From: Ilumatobacter sp.
Lineage (GTDB): Bacteria; Actinomycetota; Acidimicrobiia; Acidimicrobiales; Ilumatobacteraceae
NCBI GenBank assembly: GCA_020439405.1
Contig: JAGQSS010000005.1
Coordinates: forward strand, 1-46,223
DNA: 46,223 nucleotides
Direction: 5' to 3'
Both the position numbers and the translations under genes were made by a program. Positions 31,795 through 40,488 of the stretch are shown here, piece after piece (within the stretch, counting starts at the first letter, position 1; each line of letters starts with the position of its first letter). The notes beneath the pieces were generated by a model. The model worked only from the letters and a program-made list of their open reading frames with translations, was not told the origin of the DNA and searched no databases.

Positions 31795-34700
31795 TCACTC
31801 GACGAACGGCACCTGGGCCCCGATCACCTCACCGGCCACGGCGAGCACTCCTCGACCCGCTCGCGTGTCGCGGAGGACCTCGTCGGCGATGCGTCGAACA
31901 CCGAAGTTCGAACCATCCATCGCCGACTTCGGGGTCAGGAGCAATGCCGTCCGGGCCGGCAGTGCCCGTGTCAGGTCGCCTCGCGACCCGAAGAACTCGG
32001 TCGGACCGGCCATGATCACCGCGCGCGGCCCTGGCCCGTCGAGGAACGCCTGCAGGCCGTCGACCGGTGCTGTCCAGCGGTGTGCATCGTCGATGAACAA
32101 CGCGACCGGGCCGGGGGACTCGGCGAGGGTCTTGACATCCTCGGGGGTCGTGACCGAGCCGGGGAACGTCCCGGGGGTCAACGGTGACCGACGGGAGACC
32201 GGCAACGCAACGACGCCCCAGCCGTGACGCCGCATGAGGTGGGCCGCGGCGAGGAGTGTCGTGCTGCGACCGCTGCGAGTGGGTCCGGTCACGACGAAGG
32301 TCGGGCCGTCCTCTTCGGCGTCGAGCCAAGCGACCTCGCCCAGTTCGGTGTCGACGGCGAGCACGACAGGGTGTCGGACGCCCTCGGGCGGTGTCGACGC
32401 CGCCACGTCACGGATCGGGAGCGGCCACGGCAGCTCCGACAACCGGACGGGCAGCGCGTCGGTCGGTCCGACGTATTCGCTCGTGAGCCGGTGACCGATC
32501 GCCCGCACCACCTCCGATGCCGGAGCATCGGGAGACGACGGGACGAGCGCGAACTGCACGAGCCGCTCGCGGTTGACGTCGACGGCCCGACCCGTGCCCC
32601 GGATCGATCCGTGCAGCAGACGTGGCACCCCGACCGCGGTGTACTCCTGTCGATCGGGCAGCTCGAACACGAACCGGCGGCCGATCGACGAGCCGATCCG
32701 GTGGTGGGCGATGTTCGCAGGACCGGTCATCACGACCCGGACGCCGGTTCCGGCCGCCTCCGACACGAGTCCGATCAGCGGACCGAGCAGCAGACTCTGG
32801 TTCGACTCGCCGAGCGAAAGGATTCGATCGGCGCCGTGGACCACGAGCACCACCTCCGTGAGGGTCTCGCCCGTGGCCGTGTGGTACTCGGAGACGTTCG
32901 ACACGCCGAGGTCGGACAGCTTGGCCTTGCGGCGGCTCACTTCGGTCGCCACGTGACGCAGCATGCGGAGAGCCAGCGGCTCGTTGCGTTCGGCGACACC
33001 GCCGACGTGTGGCAACGCCAACAGGCCGCCGAGCCCTTGGCCCAGTTGGTCGAGCACGTAGAACTGAAGTCGGTCGGGGCCACGGCGCGCAGCGCCCGAC
33101 ACCGTCAGGGCGCGCACGACGTCCGCGAGCGCCGAACTGTCGCCGCCGAGCAACAACACGTGCGGACCGAACGGCTCGAACTCGACGATCGACTGCCGCT
33201 GCAGTTCGGGTTCGTCGACCAGGCCGATGGGCCACGTCGCCGTCGGCGAGCGGTTGACGTCGGCGATGCCGACCTGTGCCGGCAACTCCTTCGGCCATGG
33301 GACGGCGGGTGCGGTCCATCCTGACGCCGCCGCAGCGGCTCGGAGCGTCTCGACGACGGCCCACATGTCGGTGTCCTCGGCCGGAACGTCGACGATCGCC
33401 TCGGTCGGCGGGGCGTCGGCGAGCGATGCGAACGGCACCTGACGCACCTGCACCGCAGCGGCGACGACCTCCTTACCCGGGCGCGGCCCGGCGACGCGGG
33501 CCGCCTGGAACTCGATCGCCCTGCCGCCGTGCGAACGCAGGAAGGCACGGCCGATCCGCTCCTTCGGGATCGTCGCCGCCTCGGGCGAGTTGAGGACAGC
33601 CTTGCTGTGCGCTGCTTCCTGGACGCGGAAGCAGATCCTCATCCCGGCGTTCGCCGCGATCTGGTTCGGGAGCTGGTTCTCGAAGTTCTGCGTGACGAGG
33701 AGGAGGTGGACACCCAGACCGCCGCCGACGCGCGTCACGCTCTCGAGCGACGACAGGTTCTCCTTGCCAGTTTCGGAACTCAGCAGCTCGGAGAACTCGT
33801 CGACGATGACGAGCAGTCGCGGGACCGGTGCGAGTGACGGGTCGGATCGGCGCGCTGCTCGATAGGCGTCGAAGTTTGGTGCGCCAACCTGTTTGAACGA
33901 CCGCTGGCGGCGTTGCATCTCCGCTTCGATCAGCCGCACGGTCCGGACGAACGAGTCGACGTCGTGATTGGTCGAGAGGTCGATCACGTGCGGTAACCGA
34001 GCCGACAGTTCGTGGTCGACGCCACCCTTGAAGTCGACGATCGCGATCGACAGGTCGTCGGGATGGTTCGCCACCGCGAGCGATGTGATGAGCGATTTCA
34101 GGAACTCGGTCTTGCCCGACCGGGTGGTGCCGCCGACGAGCCCGTGGGGGCCGTCGCGTACGATGTCGAGTTCGGTGACCAGGTCGCCCAGACCACCGAC
34201 TCGGATGCGGGAGGTCCCGCTCGACATCGACCATCGTCGAGCGACCTCGTCCGCCCGTGCGGGATCGGTCTCCGCGTCGATGAGGTCGACGAGACGGATC
34301 ACCTCCGACCCGGCGACGTCGTCGCGTGCCGAACCCGCCGGGCGACATCCGGACATGGCGCGAGTCGGCCGCTCGAACACCGCTGTCGACATCTCGACGC
34401 TGCGGATGCGATCGACGCGCGGTCGGGTCTGGCTCACGAAGGTCGCCTCGTCCGAGTAGCGCCCGAGGCTCAACTCGGCGTTGCTGCCCTCGGGCGTGAC
34501 CTTGCTGTCGATCGTGATGCCGACCACGCCGACCGCGGCGCCGTCGACGAGCAGGTCGGTCAGTTCCGCCGGGTCGAGTGCCTCGACGCAGTCGATCACG
34601 ACGACGTGGACGGGCAGCGCCGAGGCGCTGCGTCCGTCGGCCTCGCGGCGGCGTTCGTCGATCGTCGATCGCAAGAGCGACAGCGCAGCGGCGCGTGCCG

Positions 34701-36036
34701 CCGGTGTCGCGAAGATCCGGTTCTGTCCGTCGCCGAGGAACGTGTGCGGCATCCAGCGCACCGCATTCCAGTCGTCGGCGAGCGATTCGTCGGTGAGGAG
34801 CCAGAGCTTGACGTCGTTCGGCGAGTGCGACGTCGCCAGGTCGAGCAGGATCGATCGGCCCAATGCTCGTGCCCGGTCGAGTCCGCCGCGCACGGCGAGC
34901 GGGCCTTCGCGCACGAGCGAGTGGCGCAGGACCGCCGACCACTGCGTGTCCATCGGGAAGGTCGCGTCGTCGGGTCGGCCGTCGACGGTGATCGACGATG
35001 GTCGGTCGTGCAGTCCGATCGCCACCTCGCAGAAGTCGTCGTCGTTCACCGAGCGCTCCCACAACCGCTCGTGGCGCGACGCTGCCAGGAGCGCGGCGAG
35101 ACCGGCGGGAGCGGCGGTCCACCGGTCGCGGCGGAGTTCCTCGCGTCGGGCCTCGCCCAGGTCGGCGATCAGACGGTCCCGTCGGCGTTGGTAGTCGACG
35201 ACCTCGGCGTCGAACTCGCGCGCCTGCAGCTTGCGGCGACGGACGCCGTCGATGGCGTAGAAGATCGGACCCAGACCGATCACCAGCAGGAAGATCCATC
35301 GTCCGGTGATCATCGCCATGCCGACGGCGGTGACGATCGGGATCGCGAAGCTGATCAACGGCCTCCGGGACGACTCCTTCGATTCGCGCGGCTCGGTCGG
35401 GTGCTTGAACGCGTCGGGGAGTCGTCGCTCCGCATCGCGGAACCGTCGCTGGAACGCAACGCTGGGTCCGTTCTTGGCGGGTTCGCTCGGAATGGCGCCG
35501 GGGTCGATCCGGACGATGCCGAACGTGGTCGCGCCGGCGTGCACGTACGCCTCGTCGGCGACGGTCACCGTGCCGTCGACGTCGTCGCCTTCGACCGTCG
35601 TCCCGTTGGTGCTGCCGAGGTCGCTGATCTCGACGCCGTCGTCGGTCACCGATGCCGTGAAGTGCCGGCCCGACAACGACGAGTCGGCGACGACGAGGTC
35701 GTTCCCGGCGGCGCGGCCGACCGAGATCGGGGTTCCGGCGATCCGGTGGTAGGTACCGGTGTCGGGACCGGCGACCGAGACGAGGTACCAGCCCGGACCC
35801 GGAGCCGGATCGGGGACGTTCCGACCGAGCACCGCACCGTGGCGGATCGGCGAGGTGACGAGCGACTCACCGGCGGCGAGGACGACGCCGTCCGACTTCA
35901 GACCGTAGGTGTCGAATCCCTGGTGGTCGAGCTCGTCGACGAGATCGCCGACGCGTGCGTCGTCGGTGGTGTCGACCACCACGTCGCGACGGTCTCGTTC
36001 ACCGACCTCGACCGAGAGCCGCCACGACGTCGTCAC
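31795..36036 (-). CDS. FHA-FtsK type VII secretion-like ATPase B (EssC/EccC-like)
   Basis: A 1413 aa paralogue of the ATPase of locus A with the same plan. A 75-residue beta-rich start is followed by an FHA domain (about 104-150; Gly107-Arg108, Ser122, His125, Asn144 in GSTNG), two membrane helices (about 228-244 and 247-264) and three FtsK-like modules. Module 1 is intact: GTTRSGKT with Lys642 and LLVIVDE. Module 2 has no Walker A at all (LLLGGDSSALAD), and module 3 has Arg for Lys (GPTRSGRS). Its ATG overlaps the FHA gene's stop by 4 bases. It is last in the WXG100 operon, which supports a role as export motor. Confidence 0.9.
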   Translation of the reverse strand: MTTSWRLSVEVGERDRRDVVVDTTDDARVGDLVDELDHQGFDTYGLKSDGVVLAAGESLVTSPIRHGAVLGRNVPDPAPGPGWYLVSVAGPDTGTYHRIAGTPISVGRAAGNDLVVADSSLSGRHFTASVTDDGVEISDLGSTNGTTVEGDDVDGTVTVADEAYVHAGATTFGIVRIDPGAIPSEPAKNGPSVAFQRRFRDAERRLPDAFKHPTEPRESKESSRRPLISFAIPIVTAVGMAMITGRWIFLLVIGLGPIFYAIDGVRRRKLQAREFDAEVVDYQRRRDRLIADLGEARREELRRDRWTAAPAGLAALLAASRHERLWERSVNDDDFCEVAIGLHDRPSSITVDGRPDDATFPMDTQWSAVLRHSLVREGPLAVRGGLDRARALGRSILLDLATSHSPNDVKLWLLTDESLADDWNAVRWMPHTFLGDGQNRIFATPAARAAALSLLRSTIDERRREADGRSASALPVHVVVIDCVEALDPAELTDLLVDGAAVGVVGITIDSKVTPEGSNAELSLGRYSDEATFVSQTRPRVDRIRSVEMSTAVFERPTRAMSGCRPAGSARDDVAGSEVIRLVDLIDAETDPARADEVARRWSMSSGTSRIRVGGLGDLVTELDIVRDGPHGLVGGTTRSGKTEFLKSLITSLAVANHPDDLSIAIVDFKGGVDHELSARLPHVIDLSTNHDVDSFVRTVRLIEAEMQRRQRSFKQVGAPNFDAYRAARRSDPSLAPVPRLLVIVDEFSELLSSETGKENLSSLESVTRVGGGLGVHLLLVTQNFENQLPNQIAANAGMRICFRVQEAAHSKAVLNSPEAATIPKERIGRAFLRSHGGRAIEFQAARVAGPRPGKEVVAAAVQVRQVPFASLADAPPTEAIVDVPAEDTDMWAVVETLRAAAAASGWTAPAVPWPKELPAQVGIADVNRSPTATWPIGLVDEPELQRQSIVEFEPFGPHVLLLGGDSSALADVVRALTVSGAARRGPDRLQFYVLDQLGQGLGGLLALPHVGGVAERNEPLALRMLRHVATEVSRRKAKLSDLGVSNVSEYHTATGETLTEVVLVVHGADRILSLGESNQSLLLGPLIGLVSEAAGTGVRVVMTGPANIAHHRIGSSIGRRFVFELPDRQEYTAVGVPRLLHGSIRGTGRAVDVNRERLVQFALVPSSPDAPASEVVRAIGHRLTSEYVGPTDALPVRLSELPWPLPIRDVAASTPPEGVRHPVVLAVDTELGEVAWLDAEEDGPTFVVTGPTRSGRSTTLLAAAHLMRRHGWGVVALPVSRRSPLTPGTFPGSVTTPEDVKTLAESPGPVALFIDDAHRWTAPVDGLQAFLDGPGPRAVIMAGPTEFFGSRGDLTRALPARTALLLTPKSAMDGSNFGVRRIADEVLRDTRAGRGVLAVAGEVIGAQVPFVE

Positions 36037-36554
36037 GGGGCCGACCGACCGGGAACGGCGACGACGGTACCGAGCACGACGCCGTCGATCGTGAGGATCA
36101 CGTCGTCGATCCGGAGCGGCACCGCCTCCGCACCGACGACGATCGTGACGCCGTCGCGTCGGAGCTGTGTCCCGTTCGTCGAGCCCGCGTCGACGACGAC
36201 GGGGGTCCCGGCGCGCCGTTCGACCGCTGCATGGCGTCGCGACACCCGGCCGTCGGCCACCACGATGACGTCTCGGTCCGGTCGCCGGCCGAACACCAGC
36301 GGACGGTCGACGAGTTCGTGGACGTCGTCACCGACACGAACCGCGACCGAAACTCGATCGGCAGGTCGTCGGCCGAGAATGTCGTCGGCCACCTCGAGGA
36401 CCCGACCGTCGATCGGACGAACCCCGACAGGGCGTACGCCGGCCCCGTCATCGGACGGATCGGCACGATCGACGGCGGCGATCGGGGCGTCGTCGGGTTC
36501 GGCCGACGAGTCGGTGGCCATGCTGCCGATGAGTGGACCGAGCATCCCCGTCAT
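36033..36554 (-). CDS. FHA-domain protein
   Basis: A 173 aa protein with a disordered, acidic N-terminal half and a C-terminal FHA domain (about 85-150). The phosphothreonine-binding features are in order: FGRRPDRD, SRRH and the STNGT loop. It probably docks onto a phosphorylated partner. The gene overlaps both neighbours by 4 bases (ATGA), so it is tightly coupled to the 244-aa protein gene before it and the FHA-FtsK ATPase after it. ATGs at codons 4 and 12 are alternative starts. It has no membrane segment. A separate FHA adaptor next to an ATPase that already has an FHA domain suggests layered phospho-dependent assembly. Confidence 0.85.
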   Translation of the reverse strand: MTGMLGPLIGSMATDSSAEPDDAPIAAVDRADPSDDGAGVRPVGVRPIDGRVLEVADDILGRRPADRVSVAVRVGDDVHELVDRPLVFGRRPDRDVIVVADGRVSRRHAAVERRAGTPVVVDAGSTNGTQLRRDGVTIVVGAEAVPLRIDDVILTIDGVVLGTVVAVPGRSAP

Positions 36555-37285
36555 CGTCGGTCGCTACGCCGTGCCGGATCGGTCGGGTCGTCGCCGCGGA
36601 ACGTCCGGAAGGTCGACATCATCGTCGCGAATAACCCCGCGAGTGGCTTGGCGTGGCGGACGTTCGGGGTCGCGAAGCTCACGACCGTCGCGCGTTCGCC
36701 GCCGTCGACGGGGACCAGGTACTGCAGGACGAACATCTTCGGTCGTTCCATCGTCGGTTCGGGCGGATCGAACGTGTGGAGCCGCACGACCTTGACCACC
36801 TCGCCGACCTCGAACTCCTCGATCGACGCGGGTTCGAGATTCGTGATCTCCGATCCGTTCTGGGCTCGGGGCTCCCGTCCGAGGGCCACGACCATGGTCG
36901 ATGCGGTCAGTGGGAGGTCGCTGCCCATCTCGCGTCGGTCGATCACGGCGATCGTGCAGGCCGCCGACAACAGGTCGCGACCGCCCCCGAGGACGGTCTC
37001 GGACTCGTCGGTCTCGAACGAGTCGGCCATCGTCGCGACGAGTCGGACGTTGCTGCGACGGCAGTCGGCACGGACCGTGTGCATCAGCAGTTCGAATCGC
37101 CGGGACGCCGTTCGCGTCAGCGCTCCGTCGGCCACCAGTCGTTCCCGCTGCTGACGCACCAGCTCGTCGAAGTCGCGGCCGTCGTCGAGTGGGAATCGCA
37201 CCCACTGCGGAGGGAGGGCGATGCCGAACGTGTCGACGGCATCGTCGGTCGTGGTCGGACGGTGGGAGGTGTCGGCGTTCGTCAT
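36551..37285 (-). CDS. Hypothetical protein in the type VII-like operon
   Basis: A 244 aa soluble protein that I cannot place in a family. It has PPQWVRFPLDD near residue 25, a helix (DFDELVRQQRERLVADGALTRTASRRFELLMHT), beta-strands with SAACTIAVIDRR, and a C-terminal YLVPVDGGERATVVSFATPNV followed by AKPLAGLFATMMSTFRTF. The last part has the look of LpqN/Mog1-like domains (a strand plus a final amphipathic helix). It overlaps the genes on both sides by 4 bases and so belongs to the WXG100 operon. A chaperone or EspG-like substrate-handling role is conceivable from position only. Confidence 0.6.
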   Translation of the reverse strand: MTNADTSHRPTTTDDAVDTFGIALPPQWVRFPLDDGRDFDELVRQQRERLVADGALTRTASRRFELLMHTVRADCRRSNVRLVATMADSFETDESETVLGGGRDLLSAACTIAVIDRREMGSDLPLTASTMVVALGREPRAQNGSEITNLEPASIEEFEVGEVVKVVRLHTFDPPEPTMERPKMFVLQYLVPVDGGERATVVSFATPNVRHAKPLAGLFATMMSTFRTFRGDDPTDPARRSDRR

Positions 37286-38742
37286 GGGGTCGCCAAACAG
37301 TACGACGCAGCGCCCGGTCCGAACGACGGGCCGGTGTTCCCGAGTGTTCCGACCGACGCGGTCTGCAGCGAGATCCGGCGTTGCAGGTCGGGGGCCAACG
37401 GCGACGACTCGACGAAGCCGACCATGTCACCGCTCGTCCAGGCGCCGGTGTCGGTGGTGACACCAGGGTCGTCCCAGCCGTCGCGCACCGCAGTGGCGAC
37501 GGTGTCCTTGGTCCCGCTGATGAGCTCGCCCTCCACGAAGTCCCACGCCGCCGAGCTGAGCTCGCGCTGCGACCGGAGCAACGTCGACTGCCGAGCCGCG
37601 CCGTACAAGGCGTCACCGGCACCGCTCACCGGTCGCTGCATCTGGCGGAGGTTGCCGAGCACCGAACGCTTGTGATCGCCGACGACACCGAACAACGCAT
37701 CGCCGCGTGACGCGACCCCGAACAGGGCGACGTCGACGACGAGGAACGCAGCGTCGATCGCGACGTCGCCCCACGACTTGGTCTCGCCGGTCTCGGGGTG
37801 GGGTGTCTGGGTGTGGGCGAGCACCCCGTCGATCAGCAGCTTCGCCGCGCCCAACGCCAGACCGATGATCGCCAGCGCCGTACCGCCGGTGAACACGACC
37901 GCGGCGACCAGTGCGACGATCGCGAGGACCGTCAGCGCGGCCTCCAGCAGGTCGGAGAGGTGCCACAACATCGCACCCCAGTCGCCTTCCATGATGGCCT
38001 CGACCAAGCCGACGATGCTGTCGACGATGCCGTTCACGAAGCCGCCGACGTCCTCCAGCCGATCGGAGATCCAGTCGAGGACGGCGTTCGGGTCGTCGAG
38101 TTCGCCGATCTCGATGCTGCGCAGCGAGCGTGCGGTCTCCTCGACGAGGGCCTGTTCGTCATCAGCGATGTCGTTCCGCTCGGTGAGGCTGTCGTCGAGC
38201 AGGCCCCGAGCGGTGGTCAGGTCGGTGTTCCGCTGGCCGAGGGTGGTCTGGTGCGTGCGCTCCGACCGCTCGAACGCCGTCCGCTCGGCGTCGACGACCT
38301 CGGGGTCCTCGGTCGACCAGTCGAGCGCTCGGATCTGTCCCTGGATCAGGCTGAGTGCCGACTGGGCCGAGTCGCGCTCCGACTCGGCCGTCTCGACGGC
38401 GTTCCAGCGCGTGTTGGCCACCGCCAGGGCGTCGGCGGCCCGCTTCTCGAGCGCCTTCAGCTCGGTCGCGTGGTGATCGAGGACGTCGTGCAGCGTCCGG
38501 AACACCCCGGGCACGTCGTCGAGCCGGGAATGGACCTTCGTGACGAACGTGACCAGCTGTCGGGCCGCCTGGCCCTCCAGCTCACCGAGTTCGCCCGACT
38601 GGCGGACCCGGGCGAACTCGTCGGCGACGACCGTGGTCGAGGTCGCCACACCGTCGGCGACGCGGGCACCACGCCGGTAGTCGGCTGATGCACCGCTGAT
38701 GGGGTCCCCGGTGCCGGGGAACAGCTGGGCCCACGTTTTCAC
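37282..38742 (-). CDS. Large WXG-type secretion substrate candidate with central membrane segment
   Basis: A 486 aa protein with an alpha-helical N-terminus (about 1-225) that resembles the type VII signal/WXG-like domain of large substrates: GDPISGASADYRRGARVADGVA, then long heptad-rich helices. A hydrophobic region (about 265-310, ALTVLAIVALVAAVVFTGGTALAIIGLALGA) follows. The C-terminal 170 residues have no toxin motif that I recognise. The start is a GTG with AGGAGA upstream, 48 bases after the WXG100 pair and behind a palindrome. Because it is the only large non-ATPase protein in the operon it may be a structural or membrane-inserting substrate. No immunity-like gene follows. Confidence 0.6.
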   Translation of the reverse strand: MKTWAQLFPGTGDPISGASADYRRGARVADGVATSTTVVADEFARVRQSGELGELEGQAARQLVTFVTKVHSRLDDVPGVFRTLHDVLDHHATELKALEKRAADALAVANTRWNAVETAESERDSAQSALSLIQGQIRALDWSTEDPEVVDAERTAFERSERTHQTTLGQRNTDLTTARGLLDDSLTERNDIADDEQALVEETARSLRSIEIGELDDPNAVLDWISDRLEDVGGFVNGIVDSIVGLVEAIMEGDWGAMLWHLSDLLEAALTVLAIVALVAAVVFTGGTALAIIGLALGAAKLLIDGVLAHTQTPHPETGETKSWGDVAIDAAFLVVDVALFGVASRGDALFGVVGDHKRSVLGNLRQMQRPVSGAGDALYGAARQSTLLRSQRELSSAAWDFVEGELISGTKDTVATAVRDGWDDPGVTTDTGAWTSGDMVGFVESSPLAPDLQRRISLQTASVGTLGNTGPSFGPGAASYCLATP

Positions 38743-38760
38743 GTCATTCTCCTGCGTCGT

Positions 38761-38776
38761 CGGGGCGATCGCCCCG
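38761..38776. promoter_or_regulatory. Perfect 16-bp palindrome after the WXG100 pair (possible attenuator)
   Basis: CGGGGCGATCGCCCCG is a perfect palindrome that can fold into a 6-bp G/C stem with a GATC loop. It lies between the second WXG100 gene and the large substrate gene. No T-run follows, so it is not a classical terminator. It could reduce read-through or protect the 3' end of the upstream message, giving more WXG100 protein than ATPase. Confidence 0.45.
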
Positions 38777-38790
38777 TCTCGTTCGCCACG

Positions 38791-39081
38791 TCAGCTGCCG
38801 TCGTCGAGTGCCGACACCAGCTGGTCTTCGGCGGCCTCGAAGGCTTGTCGCACGGCGTCGAGCGCATCGGCGGCGGCACCGATGCCGTCGCTGAGTTCGT
38901 GACGGTGCCGGTCCCACTCGTCGAGCCGGCCGTCGAAGGCCCGCTGGACGTCGGGATTGCCGCCGAAGTCGAGCTGCTCGAGCCGAGAGTGCTCTGCCAT
39001 CGACCTCGATGCCGACCGGGCGTTGCACGCCAGCGTGTCGAGGTAGGCGTGCACGATTCGGATCTGCGCAGCGGAGGCCAC
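38791..39081 (-). CDS. WXG100-like protein, partner of the adjacent WXG100 protein
   Basis: A 96 aa helical-hairpin protein that starts 2 bases after the stop of the preceding 96 aa WXG100 gene. The turn reads LDFGGNPDVQRAF in place of WxG, followed by the second helix RLDEWDRHRHELSDGIGAAADALDAVRQAF. Identical length, position and pattern suggest the second half of an EsxA/EsxB-type heterodimer. The GTG at 39081 is the natural start; the longer open frame is antisense-like noise over the upstream gene. I see no clear C-terminal YxxxD/E export signal, so the signal may be on a partner. Confidence 0.7.
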   Translation of the reverse strand: MASAAQIRIVHAYLDTLACNARSASRSMAEHSRLEQLDFGGNPDVQRAFDGRLDEWDRHRHELSDGIGAAADALDAVRQAFEAAEDQLVSALDDGS

Positions 39082-39083
39082 GA

Positions 39084-39374
39084 TCAGCCCAGCTGGCTCG
39101 CGAGGTCGGTGTCGACCTGCTCGATCGTGTTGGCGGCGGTCTCCAGGAACTGACCGAGGTTGTACAACGCCTCGTTCATCTCGTCGTTCGACGACTTCCA
39201 CTCGTCGATCCGCTCGATGAACTTGTCGTGCGTGCGGCCGGTGAAGGAGTCGACGAGGCCGTCGATGCGGTTGCGGAGCGAGTCCATCAACTGCTGCGCT
39301 TCTTCCTTGGTCTTGCGCACGTCGTCGGCGTGGGAACGGGCCTCATCGGCGCGGAGCTTGATTTCTGCACTCAT
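39084..39374 (-). CDS. WXG100 family protein (ESAT-6-like)
   Basis: A 96 aa, highly charged helix-turn-helix protein of the WXG100 family, exported by type VII systems as a dimer. Helix 1 spans about 5-42 and helix 2 about 52-90. The turn reads DSFTGRTHDKFIERIDEW, with FTG at 44-46 taking the WxG place and the family's F..R..EW pattern after it. The ATG at 39374 has GAGGAGGAAG as a strong ribosome site, consistent with high expression, and lies about 40 bases downstream of the predicted start of the shared promoter. It is first in the operon that ends with FHA-FtsK B. Confidence 0.88.
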   Translation of the reverse strand: MSAEIKLRADEARSHADDVRKTKEEAQQLMDSLRNRIDGLVDSFTGRTHDKFIERIDEWKSSNDEMNEALYNLGQFLETAANTIEQVDTDLASQLG

Positions 39375-39415
39375 GTTGCTTCCTCCTCGGGAAGTGGTCG
39401 GGTCGAGTGATGATC

Positions 39416-39466
39416 ACGGTACGCGTGGTCCGCCCGTGTCGAAATAGGGACTGACCCCCTATCGGA
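39416..39466 (-). promoter_or_regulatory. Shared type VII promoter, copy 3 (WXG100 operon)
   Basis: On the minus strand TAGGG and CCCTA form a dyad running into ATTTCG, then exactly 16 bases and CGTACCGT. The motif is more diverged than the two copies in locus A but keeps GTCCC-ATT-CG and the spacing. The rest of the 106-base gap 39375-39480 shows nothing else. Confidence 0.65.
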
Positions 39467-39480
39467 GCCGGGTGATGCCG

Positions 39481-40488
39481 TCACCCGGCACGGCGCACGG
39501 TGAACCGGCGGGTGCCGATCTGCACGATCGCGCCGGCGTCGACCGGATGCGGGACGCCGGGCTCGAGCCGGACGAGTCGGCCGTCGCCGGTCGTCAGGAC
39601 GAACGATCCGTTGCTCGATCCCAGGTCGACGAGGGTGACGCCGTCGGCCTCGGGGCGGACGGCGAGGTGACGGCTGGACACCTGTCGACATTCGACCCGG
39701 ACGAGCCGAGTGCTGTCTTCCGTCTCGCCGTCGCGTCTGCTCGGAGAGCGTCCCAGGACGACGGTGCGGTCGACCACTTCGCTGTCGCCGTCCGCGAAGT
39801 CGAGGCGCCAGCGCGCATCAGCCGAGTCCGCGGCCGGCGCAGGTGCCGACGGCGGCGGGAGCAGGTCGGGAACGATGGTGACGTCGTCCGGGCCGGCTGC
39901 GAAGCGATCGGTCGGTGGTGTCCCCAGCACCTCCGACGCCAACCGATCGACGGCGGCCGTCGGCTCGACGACGTCCACGATCGGCGGGCTCGGCTCACTC
40001 GGCGCGGGTCGCTCGTCGACGGTCTCCTCGTGTGGGACGTCGGACACCGGCAGTCGGAGCTCGAATCCCCCGGCGCGCACCAGGCCGTCACCGAGTCGGG
40101 TCAGATCGTCGGCCTCGGCGCCGACCGACAGCGTGACGGGCGCCGACAGCGTTCGCTCGACCCACGTGCCGGCACCGCGCGCCGACAGACGCGGCAGCGT
40201 CGAGAAGTCGGTCGACACCTCGACATCGCCGCACACCACGAGCCGCACTCGATCGGACCAGTCGATCGCGACGAAGCGCAGATCGGCGTCGGCGGCGTCG
40301 GCCGCCGCGGTCACGGCGGCGAGTTCGTTCCCGGCGATCGCAGCGACGAAGGTCGCAGCCACGGCGCCGTCGGCGTCGGGCAGGAACAGGACGGCCCGGT
40401 CGCGTCGGGCCACGAGACCGTGGCCGGCGACGAGTCGGACCTCGGGACCGTCGGCGTCCCGCTGCTCGGGACTGTTCGGCATCGTCAT
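39481..40488 (-). CDS. FHA-domain protein (C-terminal FHA)
   Basis: A 335 aa soluble protein. Residues about 15-190 form an unassigned alpha/beta region (VRLVAGHGLVARRDRAVLFLPD, RVRLVVCGDVEVSTDFSTLP) followed by an acidic, Pro-rich linker. The FHA domain (about 245-330) contains VLGRSPSRRD, VSSRHLAV and the GSSNGSF loop, so phosphothreonine binding is expected. The ATG at 40488 has GGAGG upstream and overlaps the phosphatase stop by 4 bases; a second ATG lies two codons on. The N-terminal region could be a regulatory or inactive enzyme-like domain. It is the last gene of the MoxR-to-FHA unit, just before the WXG100 promoter. Confidence 0.85.
   Translation of the reverse strand: MTMPNSPEQRDADGPEVRLVAGHGLVARRDRAVLFLPDADGAVAATFVAAIAGNELAAVTAAADAADADLRFVAIDWSDRVRLVVCGDVEVSTDFSTLPRLSARGAGTWVERTLSAPVTLSVGAEADDLTRLGDGLVRAGGFELRLPVSDVPHEETVDERPAPSEPSPPIVDVVEPTAAVDRLASEVLGTPPTDRFAAGPDDVTIVPDLLPPPSAPAPAADSADARWRLDFADGDSEVVDRTVVLGRSPSRRDGETEDSTRLVRVECRQVSSRHLAVRPEADGVTLVDLGSSNGSFVLTTGDGRLVRLEPGVPHPVDAGAIVQIGTRRFTVRRAG

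Noticed and set aside
34012-36795. Long plus-strand open frame of 927 codons opposite the second FHA-FtsK gene
   Set aside because: It is antisense to a clearly conserved ATPase, is rich in Arg/Asp/Val of the kind produced by GC-rich shadow frames, and has no domain motif.
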